Source of the DNA: Serinus canaria
Taxonomy: Eukaryota; Chordata; Aves; Passeriformes; Fringillidae
NCBI RefSeq assembly: GCF_022539315.1
Contig: NC_066322.1
Location: 18,052,765-18,116,764, forward strand
DNA length: 64,000 nucleotides
Direction of reading: 5' to 3'
Shown here: positions 49,737-62,205 of the stretch, piece by piece
Position numbering within the stretch: position 1 is the stretch's first letter
How the letters are laid out: every line of letters begins with the position of its first letter
The notes under the pieces: model-generated
What the model was told of the DNA's origin: nothing
The model's input: only the letters and a program-made list of their open reading frames with translations
Database searches by the model: none
Position numbers and translations under genes: made by a program

Positions 49737-51966
49737 TTTGTAGCAGATAAAATCAAATGTGTTATCACTATCTGCACTCTGCTATGTATATTTTAAAACA
49801 TTATGAGTGGCTAGGTACATATACAGCAGTAGTTTACAAGAGATAAGCATCATTAATTTCCACACAGCTATATGTTTTCATGGGCTTCTTAACCTTTTAA
49901 TATTAAGTAAAATAGCAACTACAGCACTATTCAATATCCTTGGGAATATCACAGTTTTGAAGAATTTCTGTTTAAAATACAGAAAATGCCACAGCAGTAA
50001 AGATTTGGAAAGCAAGGTACATGCTGTGGGGAGCTGGGGATTGGATTCCCAGCTGATTTTCAGGACTTGCTTAATCTGAATTGATTGAAGCCCCAGAGGG
50101 AGGCACAGTTCCAGCAAGAAGAGAGGTGCCTGCAGAGCAGGATTCTTGACCCAATGCCACCTGCCAGGCTGCCCTGGCAGAAGCTTCCTACCTGACCAGA
50201 GTTTCTGGGCATTGGGAAATCTGGTGACAATGGGGAGGGACAATTCTTCTTCTGGAGACAGCTGTCTCACCTTGTATGAGAAACTATTTCTTTTTCTAGG
50301 CCAACATTCAAAAAGCTGTCAGATCACTTTGATCTGTTGAAATTTGAGCAAATTCAAAAAAATATGCCAGTCTTCAAAGCAAAGCCAAACCCTAAATGCC
50401 CCAGTACTGAATCTATAAGATCAATAAAAACAACAGGGATGTCTGCAGTAGCTTTTTCAGAACACAAACTAGTTGACTCTAAACAAAGCTTTTGTATAAC
50501 TAGACTTTTCCCATGGTACACCATATCCTTGTAGTCAGTCTTCAATCTCTTCTCTAACTTTCAATAATAATAAGATGCAATGAAGTTTGCCCAAATAGGA
50601 AAAAAAAAGTATGCACAAAAGACCAATCATCCCCATGGGGCAGTGGTGGAAAACAGTGTAAAGCCAGATGTCTGATCTGATGTTCTCCTGTTGCAGTATC
50701 ATAGGGGGAGTGAATGATTTTTTTCCAAAAAAGAAAGGTAGCCAGCTGAATCTCAGTTTTCCTGGTGAGGTTCAACACATCACTACTTTAAAACTGAAAA
50801 GAAAAATGGTCTGAATAGAAACAATTAGTTGAAGGGGCATGGTAAATAGCTCAGGTACATGTTGGAAATCCACCTGTAAAAGTATTTTAGAACCTATCAA
50901 GCTATTTGACCTCCCATGCAGCAGGAATGCATCATTTGTGTCTCAAAGCTCTCACTGACAATTACCATTTAAAAGAAATTGCCTCATTTTTACACAGTCT
51001 GAAGTGTACATTGGTAAAGAAGAATTTCCTGAATGCAGGTAAGTGAGCCCAGAGTTGTTTTGACATGACTCAAAGGCTGTTACAGATGTAATAAAAGGAG
51101 ATGTAGAGATTTGTCTTACCTTGTGACTTGTACTTGCTTATTAAGACACACAGTAGAAAACCCCAGAGGCGTTGAGGTGCTGGGGGGCACAGCAGGCATC
51201 AGGGGGGCAAACACACCATCATGGAAAGGGGATTAGAAACACCTCTCCAAAGGACCCAGGGGTGTGTATGTACAGTGAGTGAACCAAACCTCTGAGTACC
51301 CAGCTCACTTCTGCATTGAGAGAAAGTTGCTGACACCAAAAATGACTAAACACTGATGAGAGACAGCAAGAAGGAATAGAAAGAGATGGGATGCTCCTGC
51401 TGCTGGGGGCAGCCCCAAGCTGCTTCAGCTGTGGCTCTTGCTTATGTAAAGCTTGCCAGATGTGATGAGGAGGCTGGTGGAAAGATGGGGAGGAAGGAGT
51501 ATGTCTATTTCCTACAGCACCTGAAGTGCACTGGTAAATACAGAAATGCTTCAGGAAAGACAGACGTAGGGCACAGCCTGCAGTTCAGCAACCTGAAATA
51601 CCACTGTGAAGAGACAGCAAAAAAAGAATGGTCAAAGTACTCTCGCTCATCCATGTTCTCCACAGCAATGGCAATGCTTTGGGTAGTGCCAAGGTCTCCC
51701 CAGAAAATGCCCCTCAGGAGGCAGGAATATCAGCTGCCCTGGCAGGGCTGGCTCCTTCCCCACCCCCACTCACACTGGGCTGTCTGACATGCCCGTGCAT
51801 CAATCTTAAATAACACAGCTTTGGGAGTACTTTGAATTGTCATCAAAACACCAGAAATGGCTCAGACTGATGCCCAGATATATGTATTTCACGAGAACTG
51901 GGCCATTTGCTTGAGAAAATTCTTGAATTGAACAATTGAACAAGCAATTTATAAAGCAAAAACGTC

Positions 51967-51989
51967 TTTTTTTTTTTTTTTTTTTTTTT
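51967..51989 (+). repeat. T homopolymer (23)
   Basis: The longest homopolymer in the window. On the minus strand it reads as a 23-A tail, but the sequence before it does not resemble any processed transcript I know. Confidence 0.97.
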
Positions 51990-52199
51990 CGGGGTGCCTT
52001 GTCATTGGAAAGCAATAGAGAGCTCTCACCTTATCACAGAGCTCCTCTTCAGTCACAGCCCTGGGGCTGCTCGATAGCTCATTCCTGTGATATACTTTAA
52101 CGGGTGTCATTCCTTTTTAATAAGTCCAAACAAAACAGCTAATAAATCCAAAGAGCTTCCTATCAGTATATCTCTAATTCTTGGCTTTCACTTCCTCAG

Positions 52200-52520
52200 C
52201 AGCGCTGATCATCTTCTTGAAACTCATGGCATTCTCATAACTCTCTGGAAATAATGATCGGCGTTGCAGGCTTTGATTCAACACTGACGCGACTTTTCTG
52301 CATGTTTGGCTGCGCAGCGTCTGCCGCTGAGTCACATCTGATTTACACTTGAGATAAACGACATCATCCAGGGTAGCCTCTGACTCTGACAGGAGCACCC
52401 ACTAATCCACATTGCCAACAGGGTTTTCTATCACCATCAGTCGGGAGCACGCCAGCCCGGCTTTGGTCTCCATGGAGATTGTTATGAAATATATTAATCT
52501 ATCATCTGTTGGTTCCAAAA
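52200..52520. promoter_or_regulatory. Candidate conserved noncoding element
   Basis: Single-copy DNA retaining CpGs includes TGACTCAGCGGCAGACGC on the minus strand, an AP-1/MAF-like core, and the palindrome TCTCCATGGAGA (52467-52478), a partial RFX site. A minus-strand frame of 74 codons (52174-52398) crosses it but lacks flanking splice sites or a known domain. Enhancer is the preferred reading; a short exon is not excluded. Confidence 0.4.
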
Positions 52521-52574
52521 AGGATCTCTGGGAGTTTAGCACCTCCATGGACCTCACACTCCCTGAAAGAGGCA

Positions 52575-52605
52575 CTATGGATTTCTCAGGCTATGGATTT
52601 CTCAG
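52575..52605 (+). repeat. Tandem duplication, 15-base unit
   Basis: CTATGGATTTCTCAG occurs at 52575-52589 and 52591-52605. Confidence 0.95.
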
Positions 52606-53431
52606 CAGGAGCAGGAAGGACTCTTTAAGAAATGGTCACCTTTGCCACGGCTTAGGGGAAATCTCTGTGAGAAGACAGCTCTTCCCTGTGCATACAGTGA
52701 ATATATCTTTCACAGTATTTTTTCCCCTCTTTTTTTTTGTTGGCAGTCCTTAACACTTTTCTGGTGTTTTTCCCTCCCACTTTCTGGTGACATTGCAAAA
52801 TATCCACACTAAAGTGCATTCTGTTAGCAAAGTAAAATGGCAAAATGGCGTATTTTAGGTGGAAGTGTAAATTATATACTGCAAAACCCAGAACCTGAAC
52901 AACTGTTCATGGGAAAGGCAGCTATTTTACACCGTAAATGAGAGCATTGTCAGGTATCAAAATGTGCCAGAATAGAAAAAATTTAATTAAAAAAAATCCT
53001 AAAAAAAGTCAGTTGAAATTTCACAGGGCAAGCCTGAGATTTCCCAAAGAGGCTGCACTGTCCTGCTAGCAGCAGCTGTGGCTTGCACTAGCTGGATCAC
53101 AGAGAGCCCCTGTAATCCCCCTTTGCACAGCAGGACCACCACCAACTGCAGCCTTGGTCTGACTGAGCCCTTCCATCACAGGAAGCTCCCAGCAATGTCC
53201 TCTCAGCTCTAAATTCAAGTTTAGTTAGAGAGTTTGGTACTGAATTTTGAAACCCACAGCATCTGAAGGGGTAGGCCAAGGAGGCTTCTGACACACTGAG
53301 TGTCAGAGTGATGAGTAAGTTCTCCCAACATATTCAGCAAATTAAGCTATATAAGAGCTGAACTTTACTGTGATTTCACTTTATATTTACAATGTATCTT
53401 TTCTTAAAGATGAAAAATTAATAGTTAAAAT

Positions 53432-53572
53432 CCTATTCTCTAGATCAAAGCATCTCTTGGTTGTTTGTAATGAAACACTTTGACTCTTACCTAAGTTTTC
53501 TGTTCAGACTGTCCAAGAATTCAAGTGTTTCATTATAACAGAAGTGGGAGATGCTTTGATCTAGAGAATAGG
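53432..53572. repeat. Long hairpin-forming inverted repeat (141 bases)
   Basis: The outer arms 53432-53456 and 53548-53572 are perfect 25-base reverse complements (CCTATTCTCTAGATC...). The inner arms 53468-53480 and 53523-53535 (TAATGAAACACTT) pair perfectly for 13 more bases after a bulged region of 11 to 12 bases, around a 42-base loop. No target-site duplication is visible. It could be a small MITE-like element, a local inverted duplication, or a structured RNA source. Confidence 0.95.
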
Positions 53573-54289
53573 AGGCTTCAGATTTGCTTAATAGCTATCA
53601 AAGCTAATTATTCAAATAAAAATAATAATATAGAAGTAGAGGATAATAAAACAGTAGAATATTAAATAAGTAATAAAAGGGCCGGGGTTGATAAATACCA
53701 TGCCATATTCTCACACTAATAATATTAATGAAGAGTAACTGCTTATATTATCATAATGTGTATAGTATAATGGATTGTACCCCATGAGACCCCTGATTGT
53801 GGGCTGAACCTCAAACTATTAGGCAAAAGAGGAAGATGCTCCTAAAGCTTTACAACATGAGGCAAGAGACAGAAGTGGGGAAATAAATGGTGTCATACAC
53901 AGGGAAACAGGATGATGGTGAGCAATGAGACAGGCAGCAAAGGAAGAGCTCAGCTCTAGTTAGGAAAAGAGGGCCTGGGGACTCTCACTGTGGGATGGGG
54001 AGGAGGATGTAAGGTGGCTGCTTGCAGGACTGTCCCCTCAAAAGGGGGAGGAGCTGGGGGTGCAAGTCTGAGCCTCCAGCATGAGGGCAAAGGGAGCTGG
54101 CATCGGGTCACCCCAGCTGGCAGTACTTAGCAGCTGTTCATAACTGGATCCATACTGTGATAGAGCATGAAAATGAGGACAAACAGGTAACTGAAAGGGG
54201 AGATGCTGAAAGAGGAGAGGGAAGAAGGCTGGAAGTAAAAATGGGAGATTGATGGCTTAAGAAAACAGTACTTAAAGTGTCATTTTAAG

Positions 54290-54880
54290 TGGGCACCTAA
54301 AGACCTGTGTTGCATTTGTCAAGGCTGGATAAAAAATGTGTTGCACTAATTGAGACACAGAAGATGCCAGACAAGGGCTTCAGCCATGGGGATGGACAGG
54401 AAAGGCAACACCTTAGTGATGCTAAGAAGGAGCAGTCATTGGGATTATGCCATATCCTGGATGTGAGGACCTGAGAAAGGATCTGAGTCAAAGATGACAC
54501 ACAAATTATGGGCCTGAGTGACAAGCAGGGTGGTGAGGTTGTCTGCTGTGATCAAAGAGGGGACTAGTAGGGAAGACATAAACTGGGGAAGATTAAAAGT
54601 TCTGTCTCTTCCACATTGGGCTGGAGTTGACAGACTGTCATCTACATGAAATGACAAGGAAACAGGCCCAGAGATGAGGCTGGACTGAGGAGACAGGTTG
54701 GGAGCACACAGGTAGATCTGTAAGTTAGTTGTACAAGGACAGTAGCAGATGGTGCTATTGCAGATGAAATTACCCAGAGATGCAGGAAGGTGCAGAAAAA
54801 GAAGGCAAATAGGACTAGGTTCTGTAAGATGAGCACAGAAAATTATAACGCTCGTGATATAGCATAAAATGACACTGAAA
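54290..54880 (-). mobile_element. L2 LINE relic, reverse-transcriptase ORF fragment
   Basis: The minus-strand translation keeps the order of L2 ORF2 motifs: a block resembling the YADD region and the NLSP segment, then LPQF, then VTQAHNLCVIFDS followed by GPHIQ, matching the L2 VAQAKNLGVILDS / PHIQ block. Further downstream come LKPLSGI and a degenerate end resembling RLDYCNSLLTGL. The YADD core itself is lost, and frame breaks separate the parts (54445-54924 and 54297-54524 lie in different frames). It is a dead fossil of an element also known from mammals, so it predates the bird lineage. No other part of the element is evident. Confidence 0.82.
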
Positions 54881-56194
54881 CAATAAATACACATGATTAA
54901 TTTAATTCCAAAAGTGCTTTTCATTTTTATCTAATTTTTCCAAATAGAATTTTCCAAAGTTCATTTGAAAAATACTTTTTTTTGGAAGAAAATGTCATCA
55001 AAATTAACATGATTTCATTAATATGTCAATTTTGACAAAAATCTTATTTTGCAGTGGAAAAATGTTTCAACAACAGAAAACCCCCAAATTCAGAGCCATT
55101 TGCTTTTAGCTCTAAACATAGATCCTACTACTGTCAAGTAACATCTTTCATTATCTTCTTTATGTCTCAAACCACGTTAAAAAGAGTCTAGAGGTTTTGC
55201 TGATTCTGTTGTAATCAATCCTGTCACAGCTGTTATTAGATTTATCTTGGGATCTGAACACTGGTATTTTTCATTGTTGTTTTACATTTTCTTTATGACT
55301 GTACAGCTATGGAGTCAAGAGTATAAGAAAATCTAAAATATGCTAAAGTGAACAAATATATTCAATGACTATAAAATTATCTATAAAGCTTTCTTGGGTC
55401 CAAATAAATATCAGTAATTTATTTACTGGACTTTGATGAAATGCAGGTGAATCCAGGTATGAATTAATTTTAAAATTATATCCAAGTAGAGAAGGCTCAT
55501 ACTTACCTGGCTTCATATAGAAGTTACTTTATCAAAATAACAACACAGAAGTATGGCAGAGCCAAGTAACACCATGAATGAAATCAGGCAAGATTCTTAC
55601 ACTGCAGAAACACCCAACTAAACCCGAGTGCCACATGTGCCTCAGCCTTTCAGAGCCCTATATAAAACTGCTCAGCTGATGCACAGCACTGCTTATAAAT
55701 CATGCATACATCTTGTAGGCTTCAGTGCAGTAGGGACAATAAAAGGGAATTAAGATGTTTAATGAGGTGAGATCCTTCTATAAACTGGTGTCTGCCTTTC
55801 CATATTTCTCACATTCTTTAGAATGTAGTTTTCTTTCTTTTTTTCCTATCTTTCATCATTCCTCTGACTACCAAGTATCCTAGGTTTTCCTACCAACGGA
55901 TACGATTAGTTTCAGCATGAGGCATATACAAAAGATCCACCTTCCTGTTTCAGGTAGTATATGTGCCCTTTCATAACATTACCAGCCTCCCTGTACGTGT
56001 TAGACAGGTTTGCATGGGCTGTCTCCACCACTGCCGTGCTATTTCCCCAAAGCACACACAGCTGGTTAAAATTCCCTGACCAAAGCCGCCCTCCCTGCTT
56101 GCAGGGGACAGAAGTTGATGTGCCTGGCATTGCCTGTGGCCTGCTGCCCCCTCATTGCCCGTGTGCCATTAGATGGAGTCACATATAAGGTCAT

Positions 56195-56365
56195 GTCAGT
56201 TGCGTCATTAATAAAATGACAAAATAAAACTTGAATTACCGCCCTCGGATGTGGTTTACTGGAGCATTAATACATTTCTTGGGCTACTGAAGTCACTCAG
56301 CCTTTGCAGTCACGGCTCACAGTGCACCCGATGTATTATTAATGTCCCAGTAAAGCACACCCTGT
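56195..56365. promoter_or_regulatory. Candidate conserved element with internal inverted repeat
   Basis: GGTTTACTGGAGCATTAATA (start 56253) is mirrored by an imperfect reverse complement at 56331-56356, around a loop of about 55 bases. The block has retained CpGs (TTACCGCCCTCGG, CACCCGATG) in AT-rich DNA. This shape resembles ancient conserved hairpin repeats (Eulor/UCON type) that were co-opted as enhancers; the assignment is only by analogy. Confidence 0.45.
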
Positions 56366-59300
56366 TGTGTCTTAATGCTGTGGCATAAGATGCCTGGAAA
56401 AGTAAACAGCTATGCAAAGCAGAGAGTGATGGCTGTTAGGGAGATGAATGGGGGGACATTACGGCTTTGCTCACCGTGCCTCTGGCTCCGGCGGTCTCAG
56501 GGATGCCTCGGTGAGGTTTCACTGTGTAGATTCTACTGAAGGTTTCTCCCTGAGTGTTTCTAAACATCTATTATTTATAAACCACTGCTGCTCTGCATGA
56601 TACTTCATGGGTAAGTAAGGGAAACATTTCCTGCCCTGAGGAGCTGACGCTGGCTGCTCTGGGTGCCATGGCCATGCTTGGGGGCAGGCAGAGGCGCAGG
56701 CAGGACAGCTGTCTGCTTGCAGCCCCCGACCCCACTGTGCCCACCTCCCCACAAGGGCCATGCCCGCCCCAGCAGGGAAAAGCCTAAATAAACAGAGGCA
56801 GCCACATCGTTCTGGGCTGCTGGCATTTCCATACTGCTTATGCAGGGTCTACATCTGAGATAAGCTGTACCTCTCTCAAACAAGTGCTCAGATAATCTGT
56901 ATCCTCATGTAATTCGCCGCTGTGCCTGCTGCTGCAGCTGCTGCTACACAATTTTCTCCCTCCAAAAACAGCTGTGGATCCAGCAAATTTCTCCAGTGTT
57001 GGAGGACAGAAGCAGCGGGTGGGAGGGAGGGAGCCAGGAGGCAGAGATGAAGGGGACAGCCAAGGCAATGTGCAGAGAATGGGAGGGAAGAGCAGAGAGG
57101 AAGAAGGAGCCACTGTGGGGAGTGCACTGTGTGCACTACCTGACACACATCCAACCCAAATGCTGCCTGAATCAAAGCATCTTTTATAAATAACCCCTGG
57201 GAAGGAGGCCTCCACAACGACAGCCGAAAAGATTCCAAGCAAAACATACACAGCAAAGGCAATCACGTACCTGAATGTGAGAACTCCCTTCGCTTGCTTG
57301 GTGATGATGTCCCCAGAATGACTCAGAGAAGCCTTTGGCAGAAGTTTGGAATCTGAGAGTCAGGAATTCATGAGAAACATGGACAACCCCTGAGGCTGCA
57401 GATTCCCAGAGCAGGAGGCAGACCACATCCCTATAGAAGCAGCATAGGACCATGCCTTTGAGAAAAACAAAGCCACTGAGAGAGTGTTAATATTACTTCT
57501 TGCATTTTTTTTTAATATTACCGATTTTGGCCCAGTTTTTGAGTTGATGTACAGTCCTTTCTTCTTCTTAAAAAAAAAGGCAAAATGTGAGAAAGGAGTG
57601 GAAACATGACTATAGTTTGGGGGTCAGGCTGAGAAAGAAACAGCTAGTATGTACATTCATTACACTTTGTGTATGTCATCAGGGGCTCAATGAGTGAAGC
57701 TGGGAAAACAACAAAAACTTGAGTTCTGCGACTGAAAAAAACCCAGGGTTTTTTTTTCAAATCAGATCAGTCAGTTATCATTCAACTCCAGACAAAGTTT
57801 TGCTTCAAGTTTGGGGTTATTTTATCCCTTTCTATAACATTTTCCCCTCTTTCAGTTCAGTTTGGAATTGAGAAATGCATTTCAAAGCAAAGAGTCCACA
57901 GGATTGGGTTCTTTAAATGTCAGAGTGAACTGTCTCAAGGTTTTCAAAATTTCTTGCCACGTGCCACTTCCCAGGTATTCTTCCATGGCTGTAAATGTGT
58001 TGAGTCTCACCCTAACCTATTTTGATTTCCCTGAAGTGCTGTTTTCCAGAAAACTTACTGTTCGCCATCAAAACAATTTTCAATCTACCCCTTCCCCTCC
58101 CCGTGGGCCGCTCAGTTCAGTCCTTCCATGCCCCACATGCCCTAGTGCCCCTAAGGCTCCCACTGGCATTCCAGCACTCCTGGTACTAAAGCAAAGATTT
58201 GGGGAGGAGTAAAGCCAGTGATTTTACATGGAGGGAGTAGAAGCTATGACAGCCTGAAAAGGGAAAGGCCTGGAACACAGAGGGGTTATAAAGCAAAATG
58301 CAGTAAAGATATGACCTGCTTGGTGAATAAAGTGCGTGGGAAGAAGACAGTCCCCACTCTGTGCTGTAAAAAATGTTGTAAAAGAACTGCTGAATGAATG
58401 AAATTATTAAATCAATATATTCTTCTCCTATTTATAAAGCCTTTGCTTCCAGTATTTTTTGAGTTCAATAATGTATGTGCTGTGTGAAATACAGAACAGT
58501 CAATATTAACAGGCCCCCTCCAGCTGCAGTTAAACTTATTTTAAAATAATCTTCACATTTTCATATATGAAGCAGATATTTAAAATTGATCAGAGTTCAA
58601 CATATTTATATTAAAACAGATCCTTTTTTATCAGGGGGTTGGAGATTTTCTGATAGTTAGAGCCATGTCCTTTAGCTATCAATATGTTGTGTCCTTTGAT
58701 GAGTAACTGCCTTCTATGCAGAGTCTGCGTGCAACAAAGACTCTTCAGTCCCTCGATATCCCTGCATTAACCACTTGTGAAAGAGAAACAGCTCGCAGAC
58801 CTTCTGCATCCTGAACTCATGGAACAAAATGGCACAGTTCATCCGTATAAAGGGTGCTGGTCAGCCCTCATCCTGACCCTTTAATGAAATATTGCTTCCA
58901 AACAGAAAGGCGCAGAATAAATGACATCTGTTAACCTTTGCAGTGTGTTTGTGTGCTGCTATAGCCTAATCTCTGAAAATCAAAAGGGTGTAATTTTTTC
59001 AAGTACCAATTTGGCAGGCCCTTACCCCCACTTAACTCCTCTCCATGCTGCTTGCCCAGGGCAAGATTTCAGCACTGTCCAGGAAATCTCAGTCTGCTAC
59101 CACAGACGATGGGCAACCAACCGCCTGCAACTTCCAAGTTGCCAGGACAAGTTGCAAAGATCAGTAAACTCTGAGTGACAGGTGATCGATATGCTGAACA
59201 ATTAGTATCAAATATACAGTAAATGATGCATAATATCATTGGTGAAAAATGTTCTATTTAGGCAGAATGTAGATTGATGTCAGAAAATGCTCTTTAGTGT

Positions 59301-60365
59301 GTGGAATAATCAAGTCAACTGCTTGATGGATGTACTATATAGTCTATTTACATAGCTTGGATTCAATACACTTACATGATATTTGCATCAGAAACATATC
59401 TATAGTCAACCAATGGGAAAGAATACATGATTTTAGCAACATGCTTATACATTAATAATATTACTTGGCAATCTGATGTTTCAAGACCCAGGGTGAATTA
59501 CTTATTAAAAACCCATATACAGCTATCTGTCTTTATCTTTCTTTCTGTGTGAGCCATAATGGCCTTGATTGTTTTCAAAATTACATTTGGCCAGGATATG
59601 ACTGTTACATGAAACCTCTTAAACCAATATCATTTCCCTCACTGATAAAATACATTATACTGCTGGGTGCATCAAGCCAAACCATTAACGAAGGAAGCTT
59701 AACCTAACCTTTGTGCTTCTGACCAGCCGTTCTAGCAAACTAACATTTCAGAAATTGTTTAAAAAGTGGAATTGACATGATTATAAATTTTTATATTAAG
59801 TTCACTCATTTCTTGGAGCTTCTCCTATCACCTTCACTTTTAATGGTTTGAATTTTGCAGGAGACTTTGTTACTTGGGAAGATACAAGGAAACGTGCCCC
59901 ATTTAACATTGTTTAGAAATGAAGGCACAAGATAAATTAGTTAGATAAGGTCAAATTAAGCAAGGTCCATTTTAAAACTTGAATTCAGGATTCATGAGAA
60001 GGAGGAAATACATGCATTCACTACAAGTTAAGGAAAAAATAAGATGCAATGGAAGTAATGGAAAAACCTGAAGTAAAATTCTTCATAATAATTATGGTGC
60101 TATTTCAATAAAGCATCTCAACCCACGCCTGGTTCTAAGAAGAGGTACATCTCCCCAGGCCTGCAGACCAAGACAACAGAGCTCATCTGATAGGAAGCAA
60201 ATGACAATGTCAGTGAGAAAAACTACTCTCACAAGCAGCTAATGAAGCCATTTTCCAAAGTTAATACTCAGCTAAATCCCAGTGCTTCTCCCTCTCTCCT
60301 CAGGTGTCCATCATGAGATCTCCTTGCAATGGAGAGAGAGACTGACCATCATTTTCATGCTCAAC

Positions 60366-60417
60366 AAGAAGAACCACAGAACACAAGTAAAGAAAGAAGA
60401 ACCACAGAACACAAGTA
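60366..60417 (+). repeat. Tandem duplication, 24-base unit at 28-base period
   Basis: AAGAAGAACCACAGAACACA-type unit at 60366-60389 and, identical, at 60394-60417. The lack of divergence suggests a recent event. Confidence 0.95.
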
Positions 60418-62134
60418 CAAGATTCACCTGTAAATACTAATAACACATAGCTCCTGCATGGCACTTTCTCCATTTGGGTGCCCAGTGGCTTTAAGAGCAA
60501 GGTCATAGTCTGTAAGATCTTGGGGTAGTGGCTCATCCATGACAAACACCAGTGGCAGAGACACAAGTGGACCATCTCAGGACCACTAAGCAGGAGAAGG
60601 CAGAACTGGGGATCCTGGAAGAAATGCTGTGCAATTCATTGTACATGCAAACTGGCAGCCTGCACAGAGCAACGCAGTCTCACCATGGGCATCTCAGCTC
60701 ACCAGTCTGAACAATTTCCAAAGGAAAACCATTTCAGAACTTGCTGCTCCTAATTTTTTCTCTTCCCTTGTTTTTCCTATTTGTCTGCTCCATTGCCGTT
60801 TCTGCAAACACTGAAAGCACCGAGCATATTCCTGAAAGGAATATGTAGGCAGATGCAAGACAAAGCAACACACTGCTAATTGTAGGGCATGAAAGGTATG
60901 CAGCGCTTGCCAGGACAGAACTAATTTTTGTCTGTACAGCTGCAGTTTTTATCAGAGCAGATAGCCAGTTTACAGCAAGTAAAGCACTATTTTCTTACTC
61001 TCTGCATGGGAATCTGCTATAGCAGGATGGCTCTACAAGCATTTTGGGAGGCAAAGCCAGAGAAATGAGCTAAAGCATAGCAGTGCCGTACAAACCCATG
61101 TTTAACCTGGATGCTCAGCAGGTGCTCAGCACACCATGCTGCACCATGGTAGAAGAGGGGATGGTCACATCCCCAGCAGGGGAAATCCCTGCTCCTGAGG
61201 AAGATTTCCTAGCCTTTACAGCCACCATTTGGTTTTTTTCATGCTGCATCAGCCATCTTTGACACTGGCAGAAAGAGGAAGGGGAGGGTGCTCTGCAGAG
61301 AGCTGCAGCTCCCCACCCCTGTATCACCCCACAGCCCAGACACTGTGACACGGCTGGGCACCGTGTGGCCGTGCCCACGCCCAGCCATCGTCCCTGCCTG
61401 GTGGCACGCTGCAGCAGACAGGGACAGGGAGGTGGCAGGAAGCAGCAGCAGCAAGCACTCACGGGAGAAGGGGGTCTCCACACAGCCAGGACGCCACGTG
61501 TGGCTGCCTGGCAGGCAAGAAACCAGAGGCACTCCCCACACCACATTTCCTTCCATGTTCAGAGGAATCCACCTTCTTACAACACATCAGAGCAGCACCT
61601 GATTCCCTCTTTGATCTCTTCCCTTGTCTGGAAATAATGGCTCGCATCTCAAATCTGGCTAACGGTTCCTGCTGAAATGGAGTGATGCTCTTAGTGCTCT
61701 AGTTAGTGCTGTCAAGCAATCTGAAATGGAAGCTGGCAGTTGTCCTTCCAAATGGCTACTGCTATGTGTAGCCCAGAAGTGGTAAGCTAAAAAATCTTTT
61801 TGTATTTGAACTCCTTCCAATTTCATTCAGCGGGATACTGGCAGGCCACTTTGTGTGTTAATTATTTCTGTCCTGATTGCCTGGCCACACAGAGCACTGG
61901 ATCGACAGTATCACACTTCACCATTTGTTAATTCTTCCAGCTGAATGCAGAAAGAAATGGAAATAAAGAAATTTCACCTAGAGAAAAATCTCCAGAAGTC
62001 AGGAAATGGGAGAGAAGGTGCCAGTGGAGTCAGAAGATACATGTATCTCCCAGATCAACACCAATACCTCTGAGATTTTGAAAATCTTTAAGAGCAGAAG
62101 AGTGACACAGTATATTACTCATTGGAAAACGCTT

Positions 62135-62205
62135 AATGGGTCTGATCCTGAAATGAATTACACTGGCTTAAATCTGGAATGTCTCCAACAAAGTCAGAGA
62201 TTAAT
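62135..62205 (+). repeat. Ancient dispersed-repeat remnant, family unresolved
   Basis: GGGTCTGATCCTGAAATGAA, TTACACTGGCTTAAATCTGG and a following AATGTCTCCAACAAAGTC resemble an old repeat widespread in reptiles (TCTGATCCTG..., TTACACTGGTGTAAATC..., AACTCCATTGAAGTC). I cannot name the family with certainty. Confidence 0.5.

Larger units (their letters stand above)
38676..54289. other. Noncoding DNA upstream of MIR137
   Basis: About 15.6 kb without a supportable gene. Frames checked, such as 46208-46681 (minus, hydrophobic tail, single frame) and 43580-43969 (minus), show no recognised domain. Contents noted: a minus-strand MIR, a perfect palindrome, AT-rich tandem repeats, a T23 run, two candidate enhancers and a long hairpin. 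The rest is single-copy DNA. Confidence 0.65.

Noticed and set aside
51967..51989. Processed pseudogene ending in a 23-A tail on the minus strand
   Set aside because: The sequence before the tail matches no transcript I recognise and no target-site duplication is seen.
56838..57266. Minus-strand frame starting with a membrane-like segment
   Set aside because: Two different frames overlap here, low-complexity S/P-rich sequence follows, and no domain is recognised.
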